A stretch of 64,000 nucleotides of DNA from Marinimicrobium sp038419845 (GTDB lineage: Bacteria; Pseudomonadota; Gammaproteobacteria; Pseudomonadales; Cellvibrionaceae): contig NZ_JBCAQT010000002.1 in NCBI RefSeq assembly GCF_038419845.1, forward strand, positions 1-64,000, in the 5' to 3' direction. Positions 1 to 8,819 of the stretch are shown in pieces; the stretch's first letter is position 1, and each line of letters starts with the position of its first letter. The position numbers were made by a program, and so were the translations under genes. The notes below the pieces were generated by a model that did no database searches, was not told the origin of the DNA, and was given only the letters and a program-made list of their open reading frames with translations.

Positions 1-231
1 GTAGTCGCGCTTGAGCACCGGGTACTTTTCTTTCATTTCCTGGGTCGGTTTGTCCCGATGGGGGTAGTCCCAGGCTTCCTTGTGTGCGTTTTTGTAGTCC
101 TTGATGTGCTCGATGTTCCGCCCGCGCTCCAACAGGAGCACGGTCAAGCCTTTTTCGGTCAGCTCTTTGGCGGCCCAGCCACCACTGATGCCGGAGCCAA
201 CCACGATTGCATCGTAATGATTATCTGCCAT
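1..231 (-). CDS. GMC-family FAD oxidoreductase, N-terminal fragment (cut by window edge)
   Basis: Only the first 77 codons are inside the window; the gene continues beyond base 1. The start ATG at 231 follows a GAGAAG ribosome site. Residues 10-21 carry the Rossmann FAD-binding pattern GxGxxG (G12, G14, G17) after a short beta strand, and an acidic Glu ends the second strand in the LLLERG stretch, as in glucose-methanol-choline and gluconate-dehydrogenase-type oxidoreductases. No signal peptide is seen; members of this branch often rely on a partner subunit for export. The upstream neighbour on the same strand is a decayed sugar-phosphate isomerase, which fits a sugar-oxidation cluster. The exact substrate cannot be told from the fragment. 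Confidence 0.75.
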   Translation of the reverse strand, partial: MADNHYDAIVVGSGISGGWAAKELTEKGLTVLLLERGRNIEHIKDYKNAHKEAWDYPHRDKPTQEMKEKYPVLKRDY

Positions 232-267
232 GGGTACTTCTCACTCTGGTTATTATTGCAACGCTTG

Positions 268-537
268 TTATTCTGACAAACCGGCTCGCAAATCTTTGAT
301 TGAGGTTTTAACCGACGTCATCGGATCCATCCTTCCCGGATAGATCTCCTGTTCTATGACGAACCAGGCGGGGTTTTCCGCACTCTCCAGTGCGCTGACA
401 ATAGAGCGACAGTCCAGTCGATACTGCTTGATCAACGGTTGCACGGTTCCATGGTTGTCGGTCGCTGCCTACTTTTCCGAAAAGATGTCATCAAACTCGC
501 GACGATGGCTGTGATATCCGGTATTAATCCCGTAACG
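268..537 (-). pseudogene. remnant of a TIM-barrel sugar phosphate isomerase/epimerase
   Basis: Reading the minus strand in the frame that ends with TAA at 268-270 gives a C-terminal stretch containing WFVIEQEIYPGRMDP followed by SVKTSIKDLRAGL. This is the pattern at the end of secreted xylose-isomerase-like sugar phosphate isomerases (F.V.EQD ... DP..S.K.S...L). The same frame upstream holds an in-frame TAG and before it GYHSHRREFDDIF, resembling the internal YHNH-EF motif of the same family. The normal spacing between these motifs is over 100 residues, so the middle is missing. There is no start codon or ribosome site; the remnant begins right at the fecR-like stop codon. I read it as an internally deleted, stop-containing relic. 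Confidence 0.55.
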
Positions 538-1596
538 TTAACCGCCATTGGGCGATTTTCCCGACTTGCGTGCAGACAAAACGACCGTTCCGTCACCAGT
601 ACGGTGGTGGTGAATATTGAAGTTTTCACGCAAAGCGAGAAGCAGGCCATCCACATCACCCGCCTTATATAGGCCGGCGATGCGTACCTGGGCGATTGCC
701 GGATCGGCGACTTCGAAGTCTAGGGTGGTGTAGCGACTGACTTCCGACAGTGCCTCCTGCAGGGTTTCTCCCCTGAATACCAGATTGCCATCACGCCAGG
801 ACAGTCGGTCTTCAATCTGGGCTTCATCGACCGAATCGACCTGTTTGGGCTGCAGCGCCCGGATGGAGAGCTTCTGTCCCTTTTTTAGTTCCTGGACCGG
901 CTCGTCAAGGGCATCTTCCAGGGCGGATTTCACGTGAACCACACCCTCGGTGACGATCACATCGACATCGTCGTCGTCCATCAGATAAACGTTAAAGGCT
1001 GTCCCCACCGCCTCGACCAGTTTGCCGCCGGCCTTGACCCGAAGCGGACGTTCCGGATCGTGGTCAACTTCGACGTGCAGCTCGCCCCGGCTCAGCTCCA
1101 GCAAGCGCTCGTCCGCCGAATAGGTGACCGAGACCAGCGTGTTGGTATTGAGCAGCAGGCGGGTGCCATCCGGCAGGTTCACCGTCGAGTGCGCCCCGAT
1201 ACCGGTTTCGTAGACGGTATTCTCCTGGGCGACCGTCGCGACCCCGGGAGTCTCTTGCGTGTCGTTCCAGGGTGAGAGTGGCGTGAACAGGCCGAAGGCG
1301 GCCACCAAGAACAGCACCGATGCGGCCACGGCGGTGGCGGCCCCCAGGCCGAACCGCTTGTGGTGACTCGACCGTGCCGGTGGATCAAACAGCTCAGAGA
1401 GTACCGCCAGGCTGTCCATCCGGTCCCACAGATCAGCCATTTCCAGCAGGCATTCGCGGTGATGGGCGTTCTGATCCAGCCAGCGGCGCAAGGTCTCGGT
1501 TTCTTCCCCGGACAGACCACGATCGAGACGAGCCACCCAGAGGCTGGCATCCTCGTACATCTGGTCTTCGGTCTGGAACTGATAAATATTGCTCAT
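538..1596 (-). CDS. FecR-family anti-sigma regulator
   Basis: 352 residues. A cytoplasmic N-terminal DUF4880-type region (about 10-60, with the W-x-ARL-D-x-GLS and LRRWL patterns) binds the sigma factor. One membrane span lies near 83-105, a periplasmic FecR domain near 130-225 (H-STVNLPDGT, LSRGELHVEV, VGTAFNVY), and a DUF4974-like signalling domain near 270-340. Family members sense a signal from a TonB-dependent receptor and control release of their ECF sigma factor. The start overlaps the stop of the upstream sigma gene by four bases, so the two are translationally coupled. No TonB receptor is visible inside the window; the target may lie elsewhere. Confidence 0.88.
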   Translation of the reverse strand: MSNIYQFQTEDQMYEDASLWVARLDRGLSGEETETLRRWLDQNAHHRECLLEMADLWDRMDSLAVLSELFDPPARSSHHKRFGLGAATAVAASVLFLVAAFGLFTPLSPWNDTQETPGVATVAQENTVYETGIGAHSTVNLPDGTRLLLNTNTLVSVTYSADERLLELSRGELHVEVDHDPERPLRVKAGGKLVEAVGTAFNVYLMDDDDVDVIVTEGVVHVKSALEDALDEPVQELKKGQKLSIRALQPKQVDSVDEAQIEDRLSWRDGNLVFRGETLQEALSEVSRYTTLDFEVADPAIAQVRIAGLYKAGDVDGLLLALRENFNIHHHRTGDGTVVLSARKSGKSPNGG

Positions 1597-2153
1597 TGCT
1601 TGATTCCTTGACTCTCACTTGAGCCCGGATTCCGGCTCACTCCCGTGGGAGCCTGTTTCATATACTGCCGACACCGGTTCATGCCCCGGGCGATGTGCTT
1701 CTCGACCGTGTTTTCACTGATGCCCAGATCAAGAGCGATCTCTCTCTGTGAATACCCGTAGACCTTTTTCAATACGAACGCCCGCCGACATTGAAGTGGT
1801 AGGTGCCGGACCGCTTCGCAAAAGTGTTCAAATTCCCGCTCGGCCGATGCCTGTTCATAGACCTGATCCTGATCCTCGGTCGCCCAGTCCGGATTGACGC
1901 CCTCGTCCTCCATACTCACGCCCACCCGAGTCTCGGCACGCTTTAGGTGGTCGAGAGCCAGGTTACGAGCCGTCCTGTAGAGAAACGAATGCGGATTGCG
2001 GATCTGCTCGGTATTTTTCACCGCACAGATCCGCACGTAGGTCTCCTGGACGATGTCCTCAATCTCCTTCGGGGGCACCAGCCGGGAAACGGCCCGCATC
2101 AACCCCTTCCGGATGGAGAGGTAGGCGTTCTCCAAATTGTCTTTATTTGTCAT
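1593..2153 (-). CDS. ECF sigma-70 factor, FecI-like
   Basis: 186 residues. Region 2 is at about 14-72 (EDIVQETYVRI, then PHSFLYRTARNLALDHLKR), and region 4 at about 117-160 (LPLQCRRAFVLKK followed by a helix-turn-helix containing YSQREIALDLGIS). There is no region 3 or 1.1, as expected for the extracytoplasmic-function group. It is the first gene of a two-gene operon with the FecR-type regulator, overlapping by ATGA. FecI-like factors direct RNA polymerase to one or a few promoters of surface-uptake genes; here the regulon cannot be deduced. The C-terminal tail after residue 165 is rich in Ser, Gly and Pro and looks unstructured. Confidence 0.9.
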   Translation of the reverse strand: MTNKDNLENAYLSIRKGLMRAVSRLVPPKEIEDIVQETYVRICAVKNTEQIRNPHSFLYRTARNLALDHLKRAETRVGVSMEDEGVNPDWATEDQDQVYEQASAEREFEHFCEAVRHLPLQCRRAFVLKKVYGYSQREIALDLGISENTVEKHIARGMNRCRQYMKQAPTGVSRNPGSSESQGIKQ

Positions 2154-2427
2154 ACTTGTTCTTGCGCCTTAGATCAACTCACGCCCGCCCCGGCCAAACG
2201 AATCCGGGGCCTTGTCTGTAAGGACGACTGAGACCGGAAAATCCGCCACCGCTCTGTTCCCGAACGTCTTTTCATCGAGTTTACCCCCCGATGGGGCGAT
2301 TGAGTAGCTGTTATAATGGATTGCGGGCACCCCCAAGGTCCTGTGGGCGATAGCGCGATTCCCCGGACCGACTTTGGCGCCTGACTTACGATTGTCACAT
2401 TTCTGCAATAAGGTGAGCTTTTTGTCT

Positions 2428-4518
2428 ATGACACAACAGGGGTACAGGGTGTCCAACGCCTTTTTCAATCGTGAGCTCAGCCTGCTCGAATTCCACAAAC
2501 GGGTCCTCTACCAGGCCTGCGACCATTCGCTGCCTTTGATGGAACGGCTGCGATTTGTCTGCATTTTCTCGACAAATCTCGACGAATTCTTCGAAGTTCG
2601 GGTCGGTGGCCTGGTCGAAATGCTGGAATTGAACGCCTCCAGCCCCTCGGGACCGGACGGGCTCAGCCAGGAGGAGACCCTCGCGGAGGTGTCCGGGCGG
2701 GCCCACGATCTGGTGGATGAACAGTATCGTATTCTCAATGATCAGCTGCTGCCCCTGCTGGCCGACCATCAGATACGCATTCTGCGCCGGGATGAATGGA
2801 ACGAGGCCCAGACTGCCTACCTGCGCGAGTATTTTGAATCCGACGTTCTGCCGCTGTTGAGCCCCATCGGGCTGGACCCGGCGCACCCGTTTCCGCGCAT
2901 TCTGAACAAAAGCCTGAACTTCATCGTCAAGCTGGACGGCAAAGACGCCTTCGGCCGCAACTCCGGCCGGGCGATCGTCCAGGTGCCGCGCTCGCTCAAC
3001 CACATGACGGAGCTGCCCCCGGAGGTGGCCGGTGAAGGTCGCGCTTTTGTCTTCATTTCGTCCATCATCCACTACTTCATGGCCGAGCTTTTCGTCGGCA
3101 TGACGGTCATCGACAGCTACCAGTTTCGCCTGACCCGCAACTCGGACATCTTTCTGGACGAAGAGGAAACCGAGGACCTGTTGCGCGCGGTTCAGGGCGA
3201 GCTGGTGTATCGCCAGTACGGCGACGAAGTGCGCCTGGAAGTGGCCGACACCTGCCCGAAGGATCTGGAGGACTTTCTGGTCGAGCGCTGCGAGCTCAAG
3301 CAGCGCGACGTTTACCGGATCAAAGGCCCGGTCAATATCAACCGCCTGTCCGACCTGTTCGACCTGATCAAGGACAGCCGGTTTTACTTCCCGCCCTTTA
3401 TCCAGGCCATGCCCAAGCTGCCCAAACGCACCAACAGTTATTTCGCCGCGTTGAAAAAACAGGACATTCTGCTCCACCATCCCTTCGACTCCTTCAATGC
3501 CGTGGTCGATTTTTTGCGGGAAGCGGCCATCGACCCGAATGTTCTGGCCATCAAGCAGACGCTGTATCGCGCCGGGTCCAATTCACCCGTGGTCGATGCC
3601 CTGGTGGCCGCCGCCAAGGCCGGCAAGGAGGTGACCGCCATCGTCGAGCTGCGGGCACGCTTCGATGAAGAACAGAATGTGGCACTGGCCGAACGCCTGC
3701 AGCGCTACGGCATCCATGTGATTTACGGGGTGGTGGGCTTTAAAACCCACGCCAAGATGCTCCTGGTTGCCCGCCGCGAGGAAAGCAAGCTGCGCTACTA
3801 CGTGCACCTGGGCACCGGTAACTATCACCCGAAAACCACCATGCTCTACACCGACTACGGCCTGATGACCAGCGACAAGACGTTGGGAGAGGATGTGTAC
3901 CGGGTGTTTCTGCAGCTGAGCAGCCTGGGCAAGGCCTCCAAAATGGACAGCCTCCTGTACGCGCCCTTTACCCTGCACAAGGGCATGGTGCGACGCATTC
4001 GCGCGGAGAAAGAGAACGCCGAGCAGGGCAAGCCCGCGCGCATCATTGCCAAGATGAACTCCCTGTACGAAGAGGAGTTGACCAACGAGCTCTACGCCGC
4101 CGCCCGGGCCGGGGTCAAGATCAACCTGATTGTGCGCGGCATCTGTCAGCTGCGCCCCGGCATGGAGGGACTGTCCGATACCATTGAAGTGCGCTCGATT
4201 GTCGGTCGCCTGCTGGAGCACAGCCGCGTGTTCTATTTTGAGAACGACGGGGACCCCGACGTCTACTGCTCCAGCGCCGACTGGATGATCCGCAACATGT
4301 TCCACCGGGTGGAGACCTGCTTTCCGATCAAGCACAGGAAGATTCGCGATCGGATCATCGAGGATCTGGACGTCTATCTGCAGGACAACACTCACGCCTG
4401 GATTCTGCAAGCCGATGGCAGCTATCAGCACCTTCAGCCCCAGGGCGGGGAAGAGGCGGTGGATTCACAGGCGATATTGTTGGATCGGTGGGCGGCGCGG
4501 CAGTTGACCACCAGTTGA
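2428..4518 (+). CDS. ppk1: polyphosphate kinase 1
   Basis: Reversibly transfers the terminal phosphate of ATP to inorganic polyphosphate. 696 residues, normal for the family. I start at ATG 2428 because AAGGTGAG sits about ten bases upstream; a longer frame from 2374 has no ribosome site. The N-terminal domain opens with FNRELSLLEFHKRVL. The two conserved catalytic-domain histidines are H441 (GFKTHAKM) and H460 (YVHLGTGNYH), spaced 19 residues like His435 and His454 of the E. coli enzyme. The gene converges on ppx, the polyphosphate-degrading enzyme, the same arrangement as in Pseudomonas aeruginosa. A repeat cluster fills the space between them. Confidence 0.96.
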   Translation: MTQQGYRVSNAFFNRELSLLEFHKRVLYQACDHSLPLMERLRFVCIFSTNLDEFFEVRVGGLVEMLELNASSPSGPDGLSQEETLAEVSGRAHDLVDEQYRILNDQLLPLLADHQIRILRRDEWNEAQTAYLREYFESDVLPLLSPIGLDPAHPFPRILNKSLNFIVKLDGKDAFGRNSGRAIVQVPRSLNHMTELPPEVAGEGRAFVFISSIIHYFMAELFVGMTVIDSYQFRLTRNSDIFLDEEETEDLLRAVQGELVYRQYGDEVRLEVADTCPKDLEDFLVERCELKQRDVYRIKGPVNINRLSDLFDLIKDSRFYFPPFIQAMPKLPKRTNSYFAALKKQDILLHHPFDSFNAVVDFLREAAIDPNVLAIKQTLYRAGSNSPVVDALVAAAKAGKEVTAIVELRARFDEEQNVALAERLQRYGIHVIYGVVGFKTHAKMLLVARREESKLRYYVHLGTGNYHPKTTMLYTDYGLMTSDKTLGEDVYRVFLQLSSLGKASKMDSLLYAPFTLHKGMVRRIRAEKENAEQGKPARIIAKMNSLYEEELTNELYAAARAGVKINLIVRGICQLRPGMEGLSDTIEVRSIVGRLLEHSRVFYFENDGDPDVYCSSADWMIRNMFHRVETCFPIKHRKIRDRIIEDLDVYLQDNTHAWILQADGSYQHLQPQGGEEAVDSQAILLDRWAARQLTTS

Positions 4519-4529
4519 TGGTGGGCGAT

Positions 4530-4713
4530 GGTGGGCGGAGCCCACCCTACCGGTTCGGCGCACAATGACGGTCAATTGGTGGGCGGAGCCCACCCTACGG
4601 GAACGGTCGGTGCGGTGATTGGGTCGGTGGGCGGAGCCCACCCTACGGGGTGGGGGCAATGTGGATGTAGGGTGGGCTCTGCCCACCAGGAAGTAGGCTG
4701 GGCTCCGCCCACC
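4530..4713. repeat. cluster of five family-A palindromic repeats
   Basis: Three copies of GTGGGCGGAGCCCACCCTAC read forward at 4531-4550, 4579-4598 and 4627-4646, then two inverted copies at 4667-4687 and 4693-4713. Each core is a hairpin (GTGGGC, loop GGA, GCCCAC) with a CCTAC tail that gives it direction. The first two forward copies start 48 bases apart and so do the second and third, but the spacers are not alike. The cluster occupies the whole gap between the convergent ppk1 and ppx genes and could fold into larger stem-loops at both mRNA ends. No run of T follows, so it is not a classical terminator. Confidence 0.9.
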
Positions 4714-4715
4714 GC

Positions 4716-6215
4716 TCACTCGAGAATCAGCTCGTACCCAAGATCCTGAAGATAATTCCCTTCAATTTCCAGATCGGCGAGCGTCAGCGGATTGGCCTCG
4801 AGCCAGTCGGGCTGCACAAACAGATCCAACGTCTGCTTATGAACTTTCAGCCGCGCCGGGGGTGTGCCGCTTTTCTTCTGGGCGCGATTGAAAATGACTG
4901 CCAGACGCAACAGTATCGCCAGCCGCACCAGATCGGTGTTGTCCATGGGAAACTTTTTGGTGGGGAAGCGCTTTCGGTGGGCCAGCACCAACGCCGACAG
5001 CTGGGACTGCTCCATGCGCGAACAGCCGGCCAGATCCACGTTCTCGACAATATAGGCGCTGTGTTTGTGGTAGTCGCTGTGGGTAATATCCAGTCCCACC
5101 GGGTAGAGCCGCGTGGCCCAGCTCAACAACTTGCCCGCTTCGGCCGCGTCCAGCCCCCAGTCATCGGCCACCTGATCGAGCAGCAAGAGCGCGGTCTTTT
5201 CCACGTTCGCGGATTTGGTGAGATTGACATGAAAACGTTTGGCCAGTGCGTCCACGCTCTCCTGACGGATGTCGCGGTTTTCGAGTCGGCCTTTCAGGTC
5301 GTACAGCAGCCCCTCGCGCAGGGCCCAGTCGGCGGCCTGCATGCGTTCGATCTGTAGGCTCTCAAAGAGCGCGGACAGGACGATCACACCGCCGAGAAAC
5401 ACCGGCTCCCGATCGCTGGACAGGCCTTTCAGATTCAGGGTCAGATCACCCTTGTCGCGATACTGTTTGATGATTTTTTCCAGGCCCTCGGCGGTAATGC
5501 TGCCGTCGGTCCAGCCGTTCTGTTCGCAGACCTTGGCGACCGCCTTGATGGTGCCCGAGGCGCCCAGCACCTCCTCCCAGCCGCGCTCGAGAAAGGCATC
5601 ACTGACCGGAGCGATTTCCTGCTGGCAGGCAATGCGCGCTTTTTTCACCAGCTTGTCGGTGACCTTGCCGTCGAGGAAAAACCGCTTGGTCAACGCGACG
5701 CAGCCCATGCTCAGACTCTCCTTGAGCAGAGGCGCCATGCCCTGCCCCAGAATGACCTCGGTACTGCCGCCACCAATGTCCACCACCATGCGCCGCCCCT
5801 CGCCCGGGGCAATGCAGTGGGCCACGCCCAGATAGACCAGCCGCGCCTCTTCCTCCCCCGAGATCACCTCGACCGGGTGCCCCAACCGCTTCTGGGCTTC
5901 AGCGAGAAAGTCGCGTGAATCGTTGATGCTGCGAAGGGTTTTGGTACCGACAATACGGACACTGCGGGAGGGGTAGTCGCGCAGCCGCTCGCCAAACCGC
6001 TCCAGGCAGGCCAGGGCGCGATCGCGTGCTTCATCGTCCAGGGTACCGTCTTCCTGCAGCCCCCAGCCCAGGCGCACCGGGTCGCGCAACCGGTCGAGCA
6101 GCGTCAGGGTGTCGTTGTCCCAGCGGGCAATGATCAGGTGAAAGCTGTTGGACCCCAGGTCAATCGCGGCGATGTGACTGGCACGCGATGAAAACAGACG
6201 GGACAGATTGAACAT
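4716..6215 (-). CDS. ppx: exopolyphosphatase (Ppx/GppA family)
   Basis: Removes terminal phosphates from polyphosphate; some relatives also hydrolyse pppGpp. 499 residues from ATG 6215, chosen for the AAGGTG site eight bases upstream; the open frame extends further but without a better site. The ASKHA-fold phosphate motifs are IDLGSNSFHL at about 18-27 and VVDIGGGSTEVILG at about 144-157, with the acidic GEEEAR segment near 120-125 that carries the catalytic Glu. The C-terminal half is an HD-like helical domain (KHSAYIVEN). It is convergent with ppk1 and lies behind yheS on the same strand, about 50 bases after its stop. Confidence 0.93.
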   Translation of the reverse strand: MFNLSRLFSSRASHIAAIDLGSNSFHLIIARWDNDTLTLLDRLRDPVRLGWGLQEDGTLDDEARDRALACLERFGERLRDYPSRSVRIVGTKTLRSINDSRDFLAEAQKRLGHPVEVISGEEEARLVYLGVAHCIAPGEGRRMVVDIGGGSTEVILGQGMAPLLKESLSMGCVALTKRFFLDGKVTDKLVKKARIACQQEIAPVSDAFLERGWEEVLGASGTIKAVAKVCEQNGWTDGSITAEGLEKIIKQYRDKGDLTLNLKGLSSDREPVFLGGVIVLSALFESLQIERMQAADWALREGLLYDLKGRLENRDIRQESVDALAKRFHVNLTKSANVEKTALLLLDQVADDWGLDAAEAGKLLSWATRLYPVGLDITHSDYHKHSAYIVENVDLAGCSRMEQSQLSALVLAHRKRFPTKKFPMDNTDLVRLAILLRLAVIFNRAQKKSGTPPARLKVHKQTLDLFVQPDWLEANPLTLADLEIEGNYLQDLGYELILE

Positions 6216-6267
6216 TCGTAGCACCTTTTCCGCTATGGCGATTGACGGCATCGGCGGTGGCCGTTTG

Positions 6268-8154
6268 TTAACCACCCGCCAGTTCAAGCTCCTCGGTGAG
6301 TTCCAGCCACTGCTCTTCGCATTCCTCCAGCTGGCTCTGGCACTCTCCCTGAGATCTTAGCAGTTTCTGCAGCTCCTGCTTGTTGGCCTCGTCATAGAGG
6401 TCGGGGTCGGCCATTTTGTTTTCCAGCTCACCCAGCTCGCGCGTCAGGCGCTCCATGTCCCGTTCCAGCTTTTTCAACTTGTCTCTCAAGGGTTTGCGCT
6501 GTTGGCGCCGGGCGGCCGCCTCCTGGCGCAGCGCCTTTTTGTCTTCTTTGGGGGCGGGCGCGGCCGCTTTCTCCTCGGCATTGTCGTCCAGCCGGCGCTG
6601 GAGCAGCCAGCGGTAGTAGTCGTCCAGATCGCCGTCAAAGTCGGCCACCCGGCCATCGGCCACCAGCAGAAACTGATCCACGGTATTGCGCAGCAGGTGA
6701 CGATCGTGTGACACCAGAATGACGGCGCCTTCAAATTCCTGCATGGCCACCGTCAAGGCCTGGCGCATCTCCAGGTCCAAGTGGTTGGTGGGTTCGTCCA
6801 GCAACAGGACGTTGGGTTTCTGCCAGACGATGATGGCCAGCGCCAGCCGCGCCTTTTCGCCCCCGGAGAAATGGGTGATCGGCTCGAATGCCCGGTCCCC
6901 CTGAAAATCGAACCCGCCCAGAAAGTTGCGTACCTCCTGCTCGCGCGTCTCCGGCGACATGCGCAGAATGTGCTGTGCCGCCGAGGCTTTCAGGTCCAGC
7001 GCGTCCAGCTGGTGCTGGGCAAAGTAACCCAGTTTGAAGTTCTCGCCCACGTGACAGTCGCCGCGCATCAGCTGCAGATCGCCCGCCAGGGTTTTGATCA
7101 GGCTGGATTTGCCCGCGCCGTTGGGGCCCAGCAGGCCGATGCGGGTTTCGGGCAGGATGCCCAGGTTGACCTGGGAGAGGATCGGGCTGTCGCCATAGCC
7201 GATATCCGCCTGGCTCAGGTTGATCAACGGGCTCGACATTTTGCCCGCCGGGGCAAAGCGGAACGTAAACGGCGAATCGACATGGGCCGGGGCGATCTTC
7301 TCCATCCGCTCCATGGCCTTGAGTCGACTCTGTGCCTGCCGCGCCTTGTTGGCCTGGGCGCGAAAGCGACGGACGTAGGCTTCCATATGGGCCAGTTGCT
7401 CCTGCTGTTTCTTGTGCGCGGCCTCCTGCTGCGCCAGATGCTCCGCCCGCTGGTGCTCATAGGCGGAGTAGTTGCCGATGTAAAGGTTGAGCTTGCCATT
7501 ATCGATGGCGACAATCCGGTCCACGACATTGTCGAGAAAGTCCCGGTCGTGGGAGATGATGATCAGCGTTCCCGGGTAGCGCTGCAGCCACTGCTCCAGC
7601 CAGAGGGTGGCATCCAGATCCAGGTGGTTGGTGGGTTCGTCCAACAACAACAGATCGGACGGGCGCATCAGTGCCTGGGCGAGATTGAGCCGGATGCGCC
7701 AGCCACCGGAGAAGTCGGACACCGGCCGGACATCGTCCCCCGGGGCAAAGCCCAGACCATTGAGCAACTGCTGGGCACGGGCCGGGGCGGAATAGGCCTG
7801 GATGTTTTCCATCTCGCCATAGAGTCGGGCCAGGGCCTCGCCGTCGTGCTGGGAGCGGTCGATGGCCGCCTCCAGGCGCCGCAACTCGATATCGCCATCC
7901 AGCACATGGTCGAGCGCACTGCACTCGAGGGTTTCCACCTCCTGCGCCATATGCGAGACGCGCCACTGTTTGGGAATATCCCACTGACCGGTGTCGCAGC
8001 TCAACTGCCCCAGTAGCAGTTTGAACAGGCTGGTTTTACCACTGCCATTGGGCCCGATCAGGCCGGCTTTCTGGCCCGGGAAGAGGGTGAGGTCGGCGTA
8101 CTCCAGCAGAAACTGGGTCCCGCGCTGAAGGGAAACTTGCTGTAATTGGATCAT
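6268..8154 (-). CDS. yheS: ABC-F family ATPase, YheS-like
   Basis: 628 residues with two ATP-binding cassettes and no membrane segment, which defines the ABC-F class of ribosome-associated translation factors. Walker A motifs are GPNGSGKTS (about 34-42) and GPNGAGKSS (about 340-348). The signatures are FSGGWRIRLNLA and FSGGEKARLALA, and both Walker B motifs read LLLDEPTNHLD. A basic linker with many Gln and Arg residues joins the cassettes, and the C-terminal 90 residues form a charged coiled coil, as in the YheS subgroup. It is divergent from the TIGR02444 gene with a 42-base gap, an arrangement seen in Pseudomonas next to algP. Confidence 0.93.
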   Translation of the reverse strand: MIQLQQVSLQRGTQFLLEYADLTLFPGQKAGLIGPNGSGKTSLFKLLLGQLSCDTGQWDIPKQWRVSHMAQEVETLECSALDHVLDGDIELRRLEAAIDRSQHDGEALARLYGEMENIQAYSAPARAQQLLNGLGFAPGDDVRPVSDFSGGWRIRLNLAQALMRPSDLLLLDEPTNHLDLDATLWLEQWLQRYPGTLIIISHDRDFLDNVVDRIVAIDNGKLNLYIGNYSAYEHQRAEHLAQQEAAHKKQQEQLAHMEAYVRRFRAQANKARQAQSRLKAMERMEKIAPAHVDSPFTFRFAPAGKMSSPLINLSQADIGYGDSPILSQVNLGILPETRIGLLGPNGAGKSSLIKTLAGDLQLMRGDCHVGENFKLGYFAQHQLDALDLKASAAQHILRMSPETREQEVRNFLGGFDFQGDRAFEPITHFSGGEKARLALAIIVWQKPNVLLLDEPTNHLDLEMRQALTVAMQEFEGAVILVSHDRHLLRNTVDQFLLVADGRVADFDGDLDDYYRWLLQRRLDDNAEEKAAAPAPKEDKKALRQEAAARRQQRKPLRDKLKKLERDMERLTRELGELENKMADPDLYDEANKQELQKLLRSQGECQSQLEECEEQWLELTEELELAGG

Positions 8155-8196
8155 GCCGAGTATTCTACCAGTTACGGGCGATGGGATGAGGGAAAC

Positions 8197-8688
8197 ATGA
8201 ACCTGGCCATACTGAAATCAAACCTCTGGGACTTTGCCCTCTGGCTGTATCGACAGCCCGGAGTCGAGGAGCTGTGCCTGTCGCTTCAGGACCAGTGGGG
8301 AGCGGACGTCAACATCCTGCTCTGGCTCTGCTGGCTCGAGCGCGAGGGGCTGGCCCTCAATGAAACCCGCCTGCATCTGGCCCAGGCGCACATCGCCCCC
8401 TGGAAAACCGAGATCGTCCTGCCCCTGCGGCGCATGCGCCAGCACATCAAACGCCACTACGGCACCGCGATTCCGGCGGTCGAAGCCAGCCGCAAGGCGA
8501 TCAAGGCCGCCGAGCTGCAGGCCGAACAGGCCGTCCAGGCCAAACTGGAAAAACTGGCGAGCACCTGGCTGGCCAGTGCCGGGCCCAGACCCGTGGCCCG
8601 GGGCGCCAACCTGGCTGTCTACGCCCGCATGTTGGCACTACCCGAAGAAGTGGAGCAGGAGGCACGGCACATTCTGATGCGGCGCTGA
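8197..8688 (+). CDS. TIGR02444 (DUF2390) family protein
   Basis: 163 residues. The start at 8197 follows GAGGGAAAC. The N-terminus WDFALWLYRQPGVEELCLSL and the following QWGADVNILLWLCWLE segment are the hallmark of the uncharacterised TIGR02444 family, which is found beside ABC-F genes in many gammaproteobacteria. The protein is helical, soluble and without a signal peptide; a Lys/Ala/Glu-rich helix covers about 95-125. No catalytic motif is visible. Function unknown; the constant neighbourhood (yheS, algP) is the only clue. Confidence 0.85.
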   Translation: MNLAILKSNLWDFALWLYRQPGVEELCLSLQDQWGADVNILLWLCWLEREGLALNETRLHLAQAHIAPWKTEIVLPLRRMRQHIKRHYGTAIPAVEASRKAIKAAELQAEQAVQAKLEKLASTWLASAGPRPVARGANLAVYARMLALPEEVEQEARHILMRR

Positions 8689-8758
8689 CACATCCCGTCC
8701 TCCCGGGAACCAACGACCACACGATCGAAGTGACCCACAACAAGAAGTAACCCACAAC

Positions 8759-8791
8759 AAAAAAGGGCCCGGAATTCCGGGCCCTTTTTAA
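8759..8791. terminator. bidirectional intrinsic terminator
   Basis: The stem AAAAAGGGCCCGG / CCGGGCCCTTTTTA closes over a short AATT loop, with an A-run on one side and a T-run on the other. It can therefore stop both the TIGR02444 transcript (plus strand) and the algP-like transcript (minus strand), which converge here. Confidence 0.85.
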
Positions 8792-8819
8792 TGGTGGTTG
8801 GTTCAATTAACCGGGTTAT

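Noticed and set aside
2395..3480. 361-codon minus-strand frame inside ppk1
   Set aside because: Antisense shadow; ppk1 shows catalytic motifs and a proper start.
4530..4713. Possible CRISPR array from regular repeats
   Set aside because: Repeats are 20 bases and internally palindromic, copies occur in both orientations, spacers are irregular, and no cas genes are present.
4465..4749. Open frames within the repeat cluster
   Set aside because: Translations such as VGSAH and GGAHPTG come only from family-A repeat copies.
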